Assembly: GCA_020252865.1 (NCBI GenBank)
Contig: JADCCH010000195.1
Span: 1-6,769, forward strand
DNA length: 6,769 nt
Direction of reading: 5' to 3'
Source of the DNA: Methylobacterium sp.
GTDB lineage: Bacteria; Pseudomonadota; Alphaproteobacteria; Rhizobiales; Beijerinckiaceae
Under the pieces are notes generated by a model. That model had not been told where the DNA came from, ran no database searches, and saw only the letters and a program-made list of their open reading frames with translations. This document shows, piece after piece, positions 1 to 6,249 of the stretch (position 1 is the stretch's first letter; each line of letters starts with the position of its first letter). Both the position numbers and the translations under genes were made by a program.

Positions 1-294
1 AAGGCCGAGCTGGAAGCCGATCGAGGCGATCATCAGGTAGTCGCCCGACACGCGCAGCGAAGGCAGCGAGATCAGCAGCGACGAGGCGAAGGCGAACATG
101 GCACCGATCGGCATGGTCAGCAGCACCGGCCAGCCAAGGTCGCGGGCAAGGATCCCGGAAGCATAGGCACCCAGCGCGAAGAAGGCCGGATGCGCCACCG
201 ATATCAGGCCGCCATAGCCAATCACGAAATTGAAGCTGGTGGAGAGGATCACGTAGATCCCGACCATGATCACCACGACATAGAAGAAGTCCAT
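1..294 (-). CDS. livM: Branched-chain amino acid-type ABC transporter permease LivM, N-terminal part (runs off left edge)
   Basis: This is the first 98 codons of an inner-membrane permease of the LivM family, which pairs with LivH to form the channel of a HAAT-type ABC importer. The translation begins MDFFYVVVIMVGIYVILSTS and carries the LivM hallmarks 'NFVIGYGGLISVAHPAFFALGAYA' (split here as NFVIGYGGLIS at residues 23-33 and VAHPAFFALGAYA at 34-46) and 'RVSGDYLMIASIGFQL' near residues 81-96. The ATG at 292-294 is supported by a GAGGAG ribosome site (301-306) six bases upstream, which overlaps the livH stop codon. Only 10 bases separate the two genes, so they are co-transcribed and probably translationally coupled. 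The remaining two thirds of the protein lies outside the window. The family call is firm; the transported substrate is unknown. Confidence 0.95.
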   Translation of the reverse strand, partial: MDFFYVVVIMVGIYVILSTSFNFVIGYGGLISVAHPAFFALGAYASGILARDLGWPVLLTMPIGAMFAFASSLLISLPSLRVSGDYLMIASIGFQLGL

Positions 295-304
295 GATGCT
301 CTCC

Positions 305-1261
305 TCACTCGGCCAGCTTTTCGGCGGGGCTCGCGCCGCCCGAGGCCGGTGTGATCTGGCGGGTCTTGGATTCGAAAGTCCGCTTGCGCTCCGGCAGCTT
401 GAGACCGGCCGGGAAGAAGATGATCGCCACGAACAGGAAGCCGTAGAGCAGCAGCCCCTGCAGCTGCGAGGGGATGAAGAGCACGCTCGCATTCTGCACG
501 AATCCGAGAGCGATCGCGGCGATGGCGGCACCCCAGATGTTGCCTATGCCTCCGACAATCGTCGCGACCGTCGCGAAGAGCATCAACTCCAGCGATGTCT
601 TGGGCTGCACCTGAGAACGGCTTCCGTACAGGATCATTCCGACGGCACAGAGCGCACCCGCGATCATCACGGCGAGAAGGAAGACCTTGCGCTTGTCGAT
701 GCCGTAGAGCTCGGCAAGATCGGGATTGTCCGACACCGCGATCATGAACTGGCCCCAGCGCGTGAAGCGCAGGAAAAGCGCCAGCAGCAGGCAGCAGGCG
801 GCGGCGGATGCGATCGCGGGCACGTCCCAGTGGCTGACCGCAATATTGCCGACGAGAGTCACCGGCCAGAGCAGCGTCTTGAAGATCGTTGTCGGCCAGG
901 TGCCGAACGTCAGCATCAGAAGATAGGCAACGAACTCCGAAACCATGAAGGTGAAGATAAAGATGAAGAGGACCGAGGCCTTCTTCTCGCGCAGGATGGA
1001 GAAGCCATAGGTTTCAATGACCCAGGAGAAAAGCAGGACCGCCGCAAGCGACACGCCAAGCCCGAGGACGAGCGGCAGCCCGGCCAGGTTCACCGTGGCG
1101 TAGGCTGCATAGAAGGCGATGCTCATTGCCGCCGCCTGCGTGAAGTTGAACAGACGGTTGACCTTGAGGACGAGCGAGAAAGCAACGGCGAAGAGCACAT
1201 AATAGCTCGTGGTCGCCAGCGACGTCCAGCCGATCTGCCCCAGAATGATGGGATCGAGCAT
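305..1261 (-). CDS. livH: Branched-chain amino acid-type ABC transporter permease LivH
   Basis: This 318-residue integral membrane protein is the LivH half of the importer channel. It is hydrophobic over most of its length, with about eight likely membrane segments. The cytoplasmic coupling region reads AVSDNPDLAELYGIDKRKVF (175-194), followed by AGALCAVGMILYG and the family signature TVATIVGGIGNIWGAAIAAIALG (231-253). The early loop LFNFTQAAAMSIAFYAAYA (38-56) sits where most LivH proteins have an N-F-(A/G)-H/Q-G-(A/D)...MLGAY pattern, so this is a somewhat divergent member. The tail from about residue 287 is charged and cytoplasmic. A GTG at 1264 is in frame just before the chosen ATG; the GGAGGG ribosome site (1268-1273) lies six bases from the ATG but only three from the GTG, so ATG is preferred. 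livK lies 69 bases upstream and livM 10 bases downstream. Confidence 0.95.
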   Translation of the reverse strand: MLDPIILGQIGWTSLATTSYYVLFAVAFSLVLKVNRLFNFTQAAAMSIAFYAAYATVNLAGLPLVLGLGVSLAAVLLFSWVIETYGFSILREKKASVLFIFIFTFMVSEFVAYLLMLTFGTWPTTIFKTLLWPVTLVGNIAVSHWDVPAIASAAACCLLLALFLRFTRWGQFMIAVSDNPDLAELYGIDKRKVFLLAVMIAGALCAVGMILYGSRSQVQPKTSLELMLFATVATIVGGIGNIWGAAIAAIALGFVQNASVLFIPSQLQGLLLYGFLFVAIIFFPAGLKLPERKRTFESKTRQITPASGGASPAEKLAE

Positions 1262-1267
1262 CACGTG

Positions 1268-1273
1268 CCCTCC
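1268..1273 (-). promoter_or_regulatory. Ribosome binding site of livH, decides the start codon
   Basis: GGAGGG on the minus strand lies six bases before the ATG at 1261 and three before the in-frame GTG at 1264. The spacing favours the ATG. Confidence 0.7.
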
Positions 1274-1291
1274 ATGGCGAAAACGTGGATG

Positions 1292-1324
1292 GCCGCCCGC
1301 CGCTTGTCCGGCGCAGCGGGCGGC
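1292..1324 (-). promoter_or_regulatory. Intercistronic GC-rich stem-loop between livK and livH
   Basis: A perfect 9-bp inverted repeat pairs 1292-1300 (GCCGCCCGC) with 1316-1324 (GCGGGCGGC). The stem can extend inward by three pairs (1301-1303 with 1311-1313) past a two-base bulge. It starts 6 bases after the livK stop codon. On the minus strand it is followed by a mixed sequence with a short GTTTTC rather than a run of U, so it is a poor intrinsic terminator. Hairpins placed just after a periplasmic-binding-protein gene and before its permease genes are known in other ABC operons to protect the upstream message from 3' exonucleases and so raise binding-protein output. That role here is inferred from position. 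Confidence 0.6.
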
Positions 1325-1330
1325 TGCGGA

Positions 1331-2500
1331 TTACTCAACAATGGCCTTGCGGACCCACTGACCGTCCTTGACCTCCATCAGGTAGACGGGCTTCGTCACG
1401 GTGTGGTTCGGCAGGATCTCGGTCTTGCCGGTCACCGGCAGATCGAAGGTCCTGATCGCCAGCATCTCCTCGCGGAAGGACTCGCCAGTGATCTTCTTGC
1501 CCTTCTTGTCGAGCGAGCCGAAAACCTGCGCGACGAGGTAAGGCGCATCATAGAGATACTGCGTGTAGGGCAGACCATTCGGCTCGCGGTTCTTCTCCTT
1601 CTGCCAGCGGTCGACATATTCCTTCACCTTCGGGCTGTCGGACGGTCCGGGCGCCAGCGAGGTGACGATGATGCCCTCGGCCCCCTTGCCCAGCGACTGG
1701 ATCAGGCGCGGATTGTAGATGGCCGCGTACGAGGTCACGGTCTGGTTCAGGCCGAGCTGGCGCATCTGCGCGATGACCTGCGGCGTATCGGCGACAAGTC
1801 CGTGGATGTGGATCATGTCCGGATTGGAGGCGCGCACCTTCAGGATCTGGCCGGTGAAGTCGGTCGCCTTCGGATCATAGGCCTCGAAGGCCACGACCTG
1901 CCCGCCCGCATCGGTGAAGGTCTTGCGAAAGACACCAGCCGCGACAGTGCCGGTCTCGTCGTTGATGTAGAGGATAGCCGCACGCTTCTTGCCAAGGTCC
2001 TTGTGGACATATTTGGCGAGGGCCGTGACATCGATGTCGGCGAGCGGATAGGTCGTGTAGACGTAGTCGCCGAGCTGCGCGACCGAGGGCGAGTTGGCGC
2101 CGACGGAAAGCTCCACGACCTTGTTGTCATTCGCGATCGGCGCGACGGCCTTCACGACACCCGAAAAGCCCGTGACAAAGACCGGCACTTTCTCCACTCG
2201 CACGAGCCTGTTCACGGCGTTGATCCCGACCTGCGGATCGGCCTGGGTGTCGAGGACGACCATCTCCAGTTTCTTGCCGTTGACGCCGCCAGCCTTGTTG
2301 ATGTCGGCGACAGCCATTTCGGCGGCCGTGATCTGGTCCTGGCCGTAAAGCGCCTGCGCGCCGGTGAGCGGCAAGGCCAGACCGAATTTCAGGGCTTCCT
2401 GTGCAGCGCCAGGACCCGCACCTCCAAGGCCAATGCCTACCGCAAGGGCGGTCGCGGCCAGGAACAACAAGCGCCTGCTTGATCCTCTCAGCTTCGTCAT
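1331..2500 (-). CDS. livK: Periplasmic substrate-binding protein of a Liv-type ABC importer (LivK-like)
   Basis: This 389-residue precursor belongs to the type I periplasmic-binding-protein fold (Peripla_BP_6). Residues 1-33 form a Sec signal peptide: basic start (MTKLRGSSRR), hydrophobic core LLFLAATALAVGIGL, and likely cleavage after GAA before QEALKFGLALPLTG. Lobe features in order are PLTGAQALYGQDQITAAEMAVADIN (44-68), the first-strand end VVLDTQADP (81-89), the ligand-cleft stretch VTGFSGVVKAVAPIA (109-123) and SVGANSPSV (132-140), YINDETGTVAAGVFRKTF (178-195), DFTGQILKVRASNPDMI (214-230), and YDAPYLVAQ (317-325). No lipobox cysteine is present, so the mature protein is soluble in the periplasm. 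An ATG at 2545 is in frame but has no ribosome site and would put 15 polar residues before the signal peptide; the ATG at 2500 has GAGGA seven bases upstream. The ligand cannot be assigned; such proteins bind branched amino acids, amides or aromatic acids. Confidence 0.95.
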   Translation of the reverse strand: MTKLRGSSRRLLFLAATALAVGIGLGGAGPGAAQEALKFGLALPLTGAQALYGQDQITAAEMAVADINKAGGVNGKKLEMVVLDTQADPQVGINAVNRLVRVEKVPVFVTGFSGVVKAVAPIANDNKVVELSVGANSPSVAQLGDYVYTTYPLADIDVTALAKYVHKDLGKKRAAILYINDETGTVAAGVFRKTFTDAGGQVVAFEAYDPKATDFTGQILKVRASNPDMIHIHGLVADTPQVIAQMRQLGLNQTVTSYAAIYNPRLIQSLGKGAEGIIVTSLAPGPSDSPKVKEYVDRWQKEKNREPNGLPYTQYLYDAPYLVAQVFGSLDKKGKKITGESFREEMLAIRTFDLPVTGKTEILPNHTVTKPVYLMEVKDGQWVRKAIVE

Positions 2501-2507
2501 CTGTCCA

Positions 2508-2512
2508 TCCTC
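2508..2512 (-). promoter_or_regulatory. Ribosome binding site of livK, decides the start codon
   Basis: GAGGA on the minus strand lies seven bases before the ATG at 2500. No comparable site precedes the in-frame ATG at 2545, so the shorter form with a clean signal peptide is chosen. Confidence 0.7.
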
Positions 2513-2876
2513 TATGCTGCCTGCCTGATGGTTGTTGTCGATCATGGTCGGTCAGGTCGAAATCGCGGCGCGCGCTTCGATGCGCTCCGCTGTGCTCATC
2601 ACGTCCGCATCGCTGCCGGACATGTCGAAGGGCCTGCCCGCATGCAGAACGGGCCCGGAGGCCGGAAGCATGCAGAAATTCAGCGTGAAGGAGAGAGCGG
2701 AGAGCCGATGGGAACGCGACTCGCCGTGCGCCTCCCGACCGGTTCCGGAGCGATCATCCGCCCTTGGCATTGTCCCCCATCCGTTCGTGGGCGGCGCGGC
2801 CTGCGCCAGCCGGCGTCACGGCCGCGATCCTGCTCCTCCCGGAGCGGATAACGGGAACGCCCTTACCGGGAAACGT

Positions 2877-2945
2877 GTCAGCTTGACGGAAAACTGTCAA
2901 CAGATGACAATAACCAAGCGCTAAAATTATCGCTTGACGAAAGCG
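2877..2945. promoter_or_regulatory. AT-rich cluster of inverted and direct repeats, candidate operator/promoter for livKHM and the regulator
   Basis: Within about 70 bases there are five copies of TGAC or its complement GTCA. They form GTCA-N3-TGAC (2877-2887) and TGTCA-N5-TGACA (2895-2909). A second motif set follows: CAAGCG-N10-CGCTTG (2915-2936) and CGCTT-N5-AAGCG (2931-2945). The 8-mer GCTTGACG is directly repeated at 2881-2888 and 2932-2939. On the minus strand, toward livK, a consensus -35 hexamer TTGACA occurs at 2895-2900, but no good -10 follows at the right distance. On the plus strand TTGACG (2883-2888) is followed 17 bases later by GACAAT (2906-2911), although no plus-strand gene lies downstream. 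FCD-family GntR proteins bind short dyads as dimers, so the regulator encoded next to this region is the natural candidate. The repeats are visible; their binding by that protein is inference. Confidence 0.5.
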
Positions 2946-2959
2946 GGCTCGCGGGGAGG

Positions 2960-3709
2960 TCAAAAGCCGGCCGCGCGAACGCGGCGGGGAAGACGCGCCT
3001 GACGCGCGACGGATCGGCCACCGGTCGATCGCGATGTCGCGGCCGCCTCGACGAAGGCACCGGCGAGGCTGGCATGGGCGTGGCGGATGTGGCGGCGCAT
3101 CGCCTGCTCGGCACGATCGGGATCGCGGGCGGAAAGCGCCCTCACGATCTCCACATGCTCGTCGTAGGCCTGCTGCGCCCGGCCCGGCCGTTCGCTGCTC
3201 TGGTAGCGGTAGAGCCTGAGCTGATAATAGAGGCCTTCCATCAGCAGCGCCTCGAGCCGCTCGTTGCGGGCGCAGCGCATGATCTGCAGGTGGAAATCAT
3301 CGTCGCTGGTGCGCTGGAAGTAACCCTTCGCATTCAGAACCTTCGGATCGCTGCCATGATTGGCGAGAAGATCCGTCAGTTGGCGGATGTCCCGGTCCGT
3401 CACCCGCTGCGCCGCGAGCCTGCAACCCATGCCCTCCAGCGCCTCGCGGATCGTGAGCAACTGGTCCAGATCCGGCCGCGACAAGGCGATCACCCGTACG
3501 CCGACGCGCGGCGTGCGCTCAACGAGCTTGCCCTCGAGCCGGCCCAGTGCTTCGCGGAGCGGCCCCCGGCTGATGCCGAGCTGCCGCGCGAGATGGGCTT
3601 CCGACAGACGTTCGCCCGGCTTGAATTCGCCTGCGGTAATGGCCTGCACCAGCTTCGTGAAGGCCTCCTCCGCGAGCGAACCAACCGAAATGGGAATGAT
3701 GGCGGACAT
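2960..3709 (-). CDS. GntR-family transcriptional regulator, FCD (FadR) subfamily
   Basis: This is a 249-residue DNA-binding regulator. The N-terminal winged helix-turn-helix spans about residues 12-75, with PGERLSEAHLARQLGISRGP (31-50) then LREALGRLEGKLVE (51-64) and a wing RTPRVGVRVIAL. The all-helical FCD ligand-binding domain runs from about 80 to 215. It keeps the residues that bind a metal and carboxylate effector in FCD proteins: D136 and H140 in DDDFHLQI, H185 in YDEHVEIV and H207 in MRRHIRHAH. A carboxylic-acid ligand is therefore likely. The last 30 residues are Arg-rich and Ser-rich (SRSTGGRSVARQARLPRRVR) and extend past the usual end of the domain. The ATG at 3707-3709 is preceded by AAGGAAGG (3712-3719). 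The gene follows the hydrolase by 41 bases on the same strand, so it probably ends the TRAP transcript and may also control livKHM downstream. Confidence 0.93.
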   Translation of the reverse strand: MSAIIPISVGSLAEEAFTKLVQAITAGEFKPGERLSEAHLARQLGISRGPLREALGRLEGKLVERTPRVGVRVIALSRPDLDQLLTIREALEGMGCRLAAQRVTDRDIRQLTDLLANHGSDPKVLNAKGYFQRTSDDDFHLQIMRCARNERLEALLMEGLYYQLRLYRYQSSERPGRAQQAYDEHVEIVRALSARDPDRAEQAMRRHIRHAHASLAGAFVEAAATSRSTGGRSVARQARLPRRVRAAGF

Positions 3710-3750
3710 GACCTTCCTTCTCGAAATGCTGCGGACTGCATCCCGCGATA

Positions 3751-4599
3751 TCAGGTGGCGCGGCGCGCGAGGATGTGGTCATGGATGGTCTCGATGCTCT
3801 TCGCCATGAAGAAATCGATGAGATGCTGCGGGTAGCCGGGGCTTTCGCCTGTCGCGATATGGATGCGGTCCTCGTAGGTGACCTCGCGCGCAATCTGCTC
3901 CTTCGACTGCCCCGCGTCGATCCGACGGCCGACTTCGCCGACGATATCCTCCATCCAGCCGCGGAAGATGCGCGCCATGGACTTGTCCGTGACCTTGCCG
4001 TGCCCCGGCACGATGTAGCGGATATCCATGCGCTCGATCACCTTCACGGCCTCGATCCAGGCGAAGGTGTCCGCCTCGATGAAGGCTGGCAAACCAGCCT
4101 CGCAGACGAGGTCTCCGGTGAAAGCGACCTGCTGCTGCGGGATGTAGATCAGCGTGGAGTTCAGTGTGTGGCCCGGCAGATGGCTCATGACGAAATCGAG
4201 GCCGCCGACATGAAGCGTCAGGGACTGCGAAAAAGTGATCTCGGGCAGGCGCGCCGCGTAGCTCGCCATGTACATCTGAGCCGCGGGGTCGATCACCGCG
4301 AAGAGATCATCGAGATACTGCCGCGTCGGCCCTACGCTGATCAGGCGCTCGCGCGTCATCTCGTGCGCGACGACGGTGCCGGGCATGAAGAAGTTGCCGA
4401 TCGTATGATCCGGATGATGGTCGGTGTTGAGCAGATAGCGGACGGTGCCGGCCCCTTCCGCGATCCGCCGCCAGCGGAGCGCGTCGCTTGGACGATGCGG
4501 CGAATCCACCAGGACCACGCCCTCGCGCGTCACGATGATCGAGTTGTTGGAGCCGAGATATTCGGTCTCGACGAGGATGTTGCTGTCGATGCTGATCAT
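3751..4599 (-). CDS. Metallo-beta-lactamase-fold hydrolase with altered first metal ligand
   Basis: This 282-residue protein is a likely cytoplasmic metallohydrolase; I see no signal peptide. The opening strands SNILVETEYLGSNNSIIVTREGVVLVDSP are typical of the fold. The metal signature is NTDHHPDHTIGN, with D60, H61, H62, D64 and H65 (numbered from the ATG at 4599). The other ligands are present: H144 in HLPGHT, D163 in FTGDLV and H200 in VPGHGK. Compared with the usual T-H-x-H-x-D-H pattern, the first His is Asp. The C-terminal helices (about 205-280) carry YEDRI and GESPGYPQHLIDFF and may shape the active site. An in-frame TTG at 4605 could add two residues, but it overlaps the cupin stop and the ATG is favoured. 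No strong ribosome site is seen, and the ATG lies 2 bases after the cupin stop, so translation is probably coupled to the cupin. The substrate is unknown; an ester, lactone or thioester is plausible. Confidence 0.9.
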   Translation of the reverse strand: MISIDSNILVETEYLGSNNSIIVTREGVVLVDSPHRPSDALRWRRIAEGAGTVRYLLNTDHHPDHTIGNFFMPGTVVAHEMTRERLISVGPTRQYLDDLFAVIDPAAQMYMASYAARLPEITFSQSLTLHVGGLDFVMSHLPGHTLNSTLIYIPQQQVAFTGDLVCEAGLPAFIEADTFAWIEAVKVIERMDIRYIVPGHGKVTDKSMARIFRGWMEDIVGEVGRRIDAGQSKEQIAREVTYEDRIHIATGESPGYPQHLIDFFMAKSIETIHDHILARRAT

Positions 4600-4601
4600 G
4601 G

Positions 4602-4955
4602 TCAAAAAACCTTGCCGAGGAAGCCGATGAGGTTCTGGAAGCGTGGCGGCGCGAATGTCTCGAGGAAGCTGCAGGTCCCGGCGACGCTCTGGAAGCGATG
4701 CGGCGTGCCGGCCGGAATGACGCAGACCTGATCAGCCTTCAGGCGAATGACCTCCTCGCCGATGGTCACGTCCATCTCGCCCGCGAGCATCATCACCATC
4801 TGCTCTTCCTCGACATGGTGATGCAGCGGCGTGGACGAGGGATGAACCATCCGGATGCGGTTGATGCTGGACTTCATGCCGGCGGCGGAGCGCCGGAAAT
4901 TTCCGGGCAGCACCTCGACCTCCGGCAGTTCCGACCAGCTTTGGACGTAGGGCAT
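4602..4955 (-). CDS. Small single-domain cupin protein
   Basis: This 117-residue protein is one conserved cupin barrel. Cupin motif 1 is seen as PLHHHVEEEQMVMMLAGEMDV (residues 43-63 in two parts, PLHHHVEEEQ and MVMMLAGEMDV), giving probable metal ligands H45, H47 and E51. Motif 2 is VIPAGTPHRF (79-88), giving H86. The full four-ligand set suggests a bound divalent metal. A longer in-frame opening exists upstream (to 5087) but lies inside dctM; the ATG at 4953-4955 has GAGGAG seven bases upstream and starts 16 bases after the dctM stop. Small cupins of this kind can be isomerases, decarboxylases, dioxygenases or ligand-binding helpers, and the sequence does not tell which. Its place between a TRAP transporter and a hydrolase suggests a role in early metabolism of the imported compound. 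The gene ends in a run of six T just before its TGA. Confidence 0.9.
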   Translation of the reverse strand: MPYVQSWSELPEVEVLPGNFRRSAAGMKSSINRIRMVHPSSTPLHHHVEEEQMVMMLAGEMDVTIGEEVIRLKADQVCVIPAGTPHRFQSVAGTCSFLETFAPPRFQNLIGFLGKVF

Positions 4956-4962
4956 CAATATT

Positions 4963-4968
4963 CTCCTC
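4963..4968 (-). promoter_or_regulatory. Ribosome binding site of the cupin gene, decides the start codon
   Basis: GAGGAG on the minus strand lies seven bases before the ATG at 4955, between the dctM stop (4972-4974) and the cupin start. It argues against the longer in-frame reading that would overlap dctM by over 100 bases. Confidence 0.75.
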
Positions 4969-4971
4969 GGG

Positions 4972-6249
4972 CTATCGGGAAAAGGCGTGGGCTGGCAGCC
5001 AGGTGGACAGGGAAGGCACGAAGGTGACCACGGCGAGCGCTGCCAGGAGCACGATGTAGAAGGGCACGGCCTCGCGAACGAACGCACCCTGCCGGATGCC
5101 GGCGATCTGGCATGTAATGAAGATGTTGAGGCCGAAAGGCGGGGTAATGAGGCCGATCATCAGGTTCATGACCACGATGACGCCAAAATGGATGGGGTCG
5201 ACGCCGAATTGTTGGGCCGCGGCCAGAAGCAGCGGCACCACGATGATCAGCGCGGAAACCGATTCCATCACGCAGCCAAGAACCAGCAGCACGAGATTGG
5301 TCAGGATCAGGAACACGAACTTGCTGTCGCTGAGACCAACGAAGAAGCTCACGAACTGCTGGGGCAGTTCCATCGCGGTGAGCACCAGCGTCACCGGGTA
5401 GGCCATGCAGACGATGATCAGCACCTTGCCTGACTCCACGCCCGCCCGGATAAAGACCTCCCAAAGCTCCCGCGGCGACATTTCGCGATAAACGAAGACA
5501 GTCAAGCCAAGCGCATAGGTGGCGCCAACGATCGCCGCCTCGGTCGGCGTGAACCATCCCGAGAGGATGCCGCCAATGAGGATCACGGGCGTCATCAGGG
5601 CAAGGAAAGCCTGCTTGAAGGCGACCATGATGCGACCGAGGCTGAAGGTGCCGTGCCGCGGATAGTTTCGTTGCCGCGCGCGCCAGTAAACGACCATCGC
5701 CAGGACGATGGCGATCAGCACCCCGGGGATGGTCCCCGCAATCAGCAGCTTGGCGACCGATTCTTCCGCGATGACGCCATAGATCACGAGCGGAATGCTC
5801 GGCGGGATGATGGGGCCGACGGTGGCGGATGCCGCGGTGATCGCGGCTGCGAACGGCGCGTCATAGCCTTCGTCTGTCATCGCCTTGATCTCGAGCTTTC
5901 CGAGGCCGGCGGTATCGGCGATCGCCGACCCGGACATGCCCGAAAAGATGACGCTCCCCACGATGTTGACCTGCCCGAGGCCCCCGCGAACCGATCCCGC
6001 GAGGGCATGGGCGAAGCGGAAGATCCGCTCCGCGATGCCGGCGCTGTTCATCAGCTCCGCCGCAAGAATGAAAAACGGAACTGCGAGAAGCGGAAAGGAG
6101 GCCAGCCCTTCCACCATCTTCTTCGGAACCCAGGCGAGTTGCGAAACATCGCCCATGAGAAGAAGCTGCAGAACCGAGGCAGCGCCCATCGCGAAGGCGA
6201 TCGGCACGCCGACGAAGACCAGCAGGAACATGACGACGAACAGGATCAT
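4972..6249 (-). CDS. dctM: TRAP transporter large permease subunit DctM
   Basis: This 425-residue inner-membrane protein is the ion-coupled transport subunit of a TRAP transporter, the usual length for an unfused DctM. Family signatures in order are PIAFAMG (16-22), FPLLAVPFFILAAELMNSAGIAERI (52-76), the SGMSGSAIADTAGLG core (103-117), DAPFAAAITAASATVGPIIPPSIP (130-153), GWFTPTEAAIVGATYAL (231-247) and MIGLITPPFGLNIFI (364-378). The SGSA-ADT, PPS and TPPFG segments are those that form the sodium and substrate sites in characterised SiaM-type structures. The start ATG overlaps the dctQ stop in an ATGA junction (6246-6249), so the two subunits are translationally coupled, as expected for a 1:1 membrane complex. 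The cupin gene follows after 16 bases. The substrate is set mainly by the periplasmic DctP, almost all of which is outside the window. Confidence 0.97.
   Translation of the reverse strand: MILFVVMFLLVFVGVPIAFAMGAASVLQLLLMGDVSQLAWVPKKMVEGLASFPLLAVPFFILAAELMNSAGIAERIFRFAHALAGSVRGGLGQVNIVGSVIFSGMSGSAIADTAGLGKLEIKAMTDEGYDAPFAAAITAASATVGPIIPPSIPLVIYGVIAEESVAKLLIAGTIPGVLIAIVLAMVVYWRARQRNYPRHGTFSLGRIMVAFKQAFLALMTPVILIGGILSGWFTPTEAAIVGATYALGLTVFVYREMSPRELWEVFIRAGVESGKVLIIVCMAYPVTLVLTAMELPQQFVSFFVGLSDSKFVFLILTNLVLLVLGCVMESVSALIIVVPLLLAAAQQFGVDPIHFGVIVVMNLMIGLITPPFGLNIFITCQIAGIRQGAFVREAVPFYIVLLAALAVVTFVPSLSTWLPAHAFSR

Larger units (their letters stand above)
2501..2959. other. 459-base intergenic region upstream of livK, no credible gene
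   Basis: This is the only long non-coding gap in a window where the other gaps are 2 to 69 bases. Short open frames exist on both strands (for example 2552-2770 minus, 72 codons), but their products are low-complexity, show no recognisable domain and overlap one another in several frames, as expected of GC-rich DNA. The part from about 2870 to 2945 is AT-rich and full of repeats (separate entry). The part from 2501 to 2870 is GC-rich. It contains the 10-mer TTCTGCATGC twice on the minus strand, 28 bases apart (2668-2677 and 2640-2649), a 5-bp hairpin GCTCC/GGAGC (2832-2845) and GGCGC/GCGCC (2793-2807). If livKHM is transcribed from the AT-rich island, its leader would be roughly 350 bases or more. 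Confidence 0.7.

Noticed and set aside
293..2482. 729-codon open frame on the plus strand
   Set aside because: It lies antisense to livH and livK, both of which have clear family signatures. Its translation is charged, low-complexity and without a domain; long antisense frames are common in GC-rich coding DNA.
2640..2677. Direct repeat of GCATGCAGAA as a CRISPR-like or tandem array
   Set aside because: There are only two copies of 10 bases, with no further units at the same period.
2552..2770. 72-codon minus-strand frame in the livK leader, with a G-rich stretch before its ATG
   Set aside because: It has no recognisable domain and low-complexity composition, and it overlaps several equally long frames. 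A leader peptide cannot be excluded but is not supported.
2883..2911. Plus-strand promoter-like pair TTGACG-17-GACAAT
   Set aside because: The spacing is ideal but nothing on the plus strand is a credible gene, so it would only yield antisense RNA against gntR. It is recorded as part of the repeat cluster rather than called as a promoter.
2915..2936. CAAGCG/CGCTTG dyad as a terminator of the gntR transcript
   Set aside because: The stem is only 6 bp with a 10-base loop and no U-tract follows on the minus strand.
3074..4731. Two long plus-strand frames (3074-3835 and 3775-4731)
   Set aside because: They are antisense to the regulator and the hydrolase/cupin genes, overlap each other, and show no recognisable protein features.
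4956..5557. Minus-strand 200-codon frame (4955-5557) and the upstream extension of the cupin frame to 5087
   Set aside because: Both sit inside dctM in another frame. The cupin has a strong ribosome site at 4963-4968 for the start at 4955.
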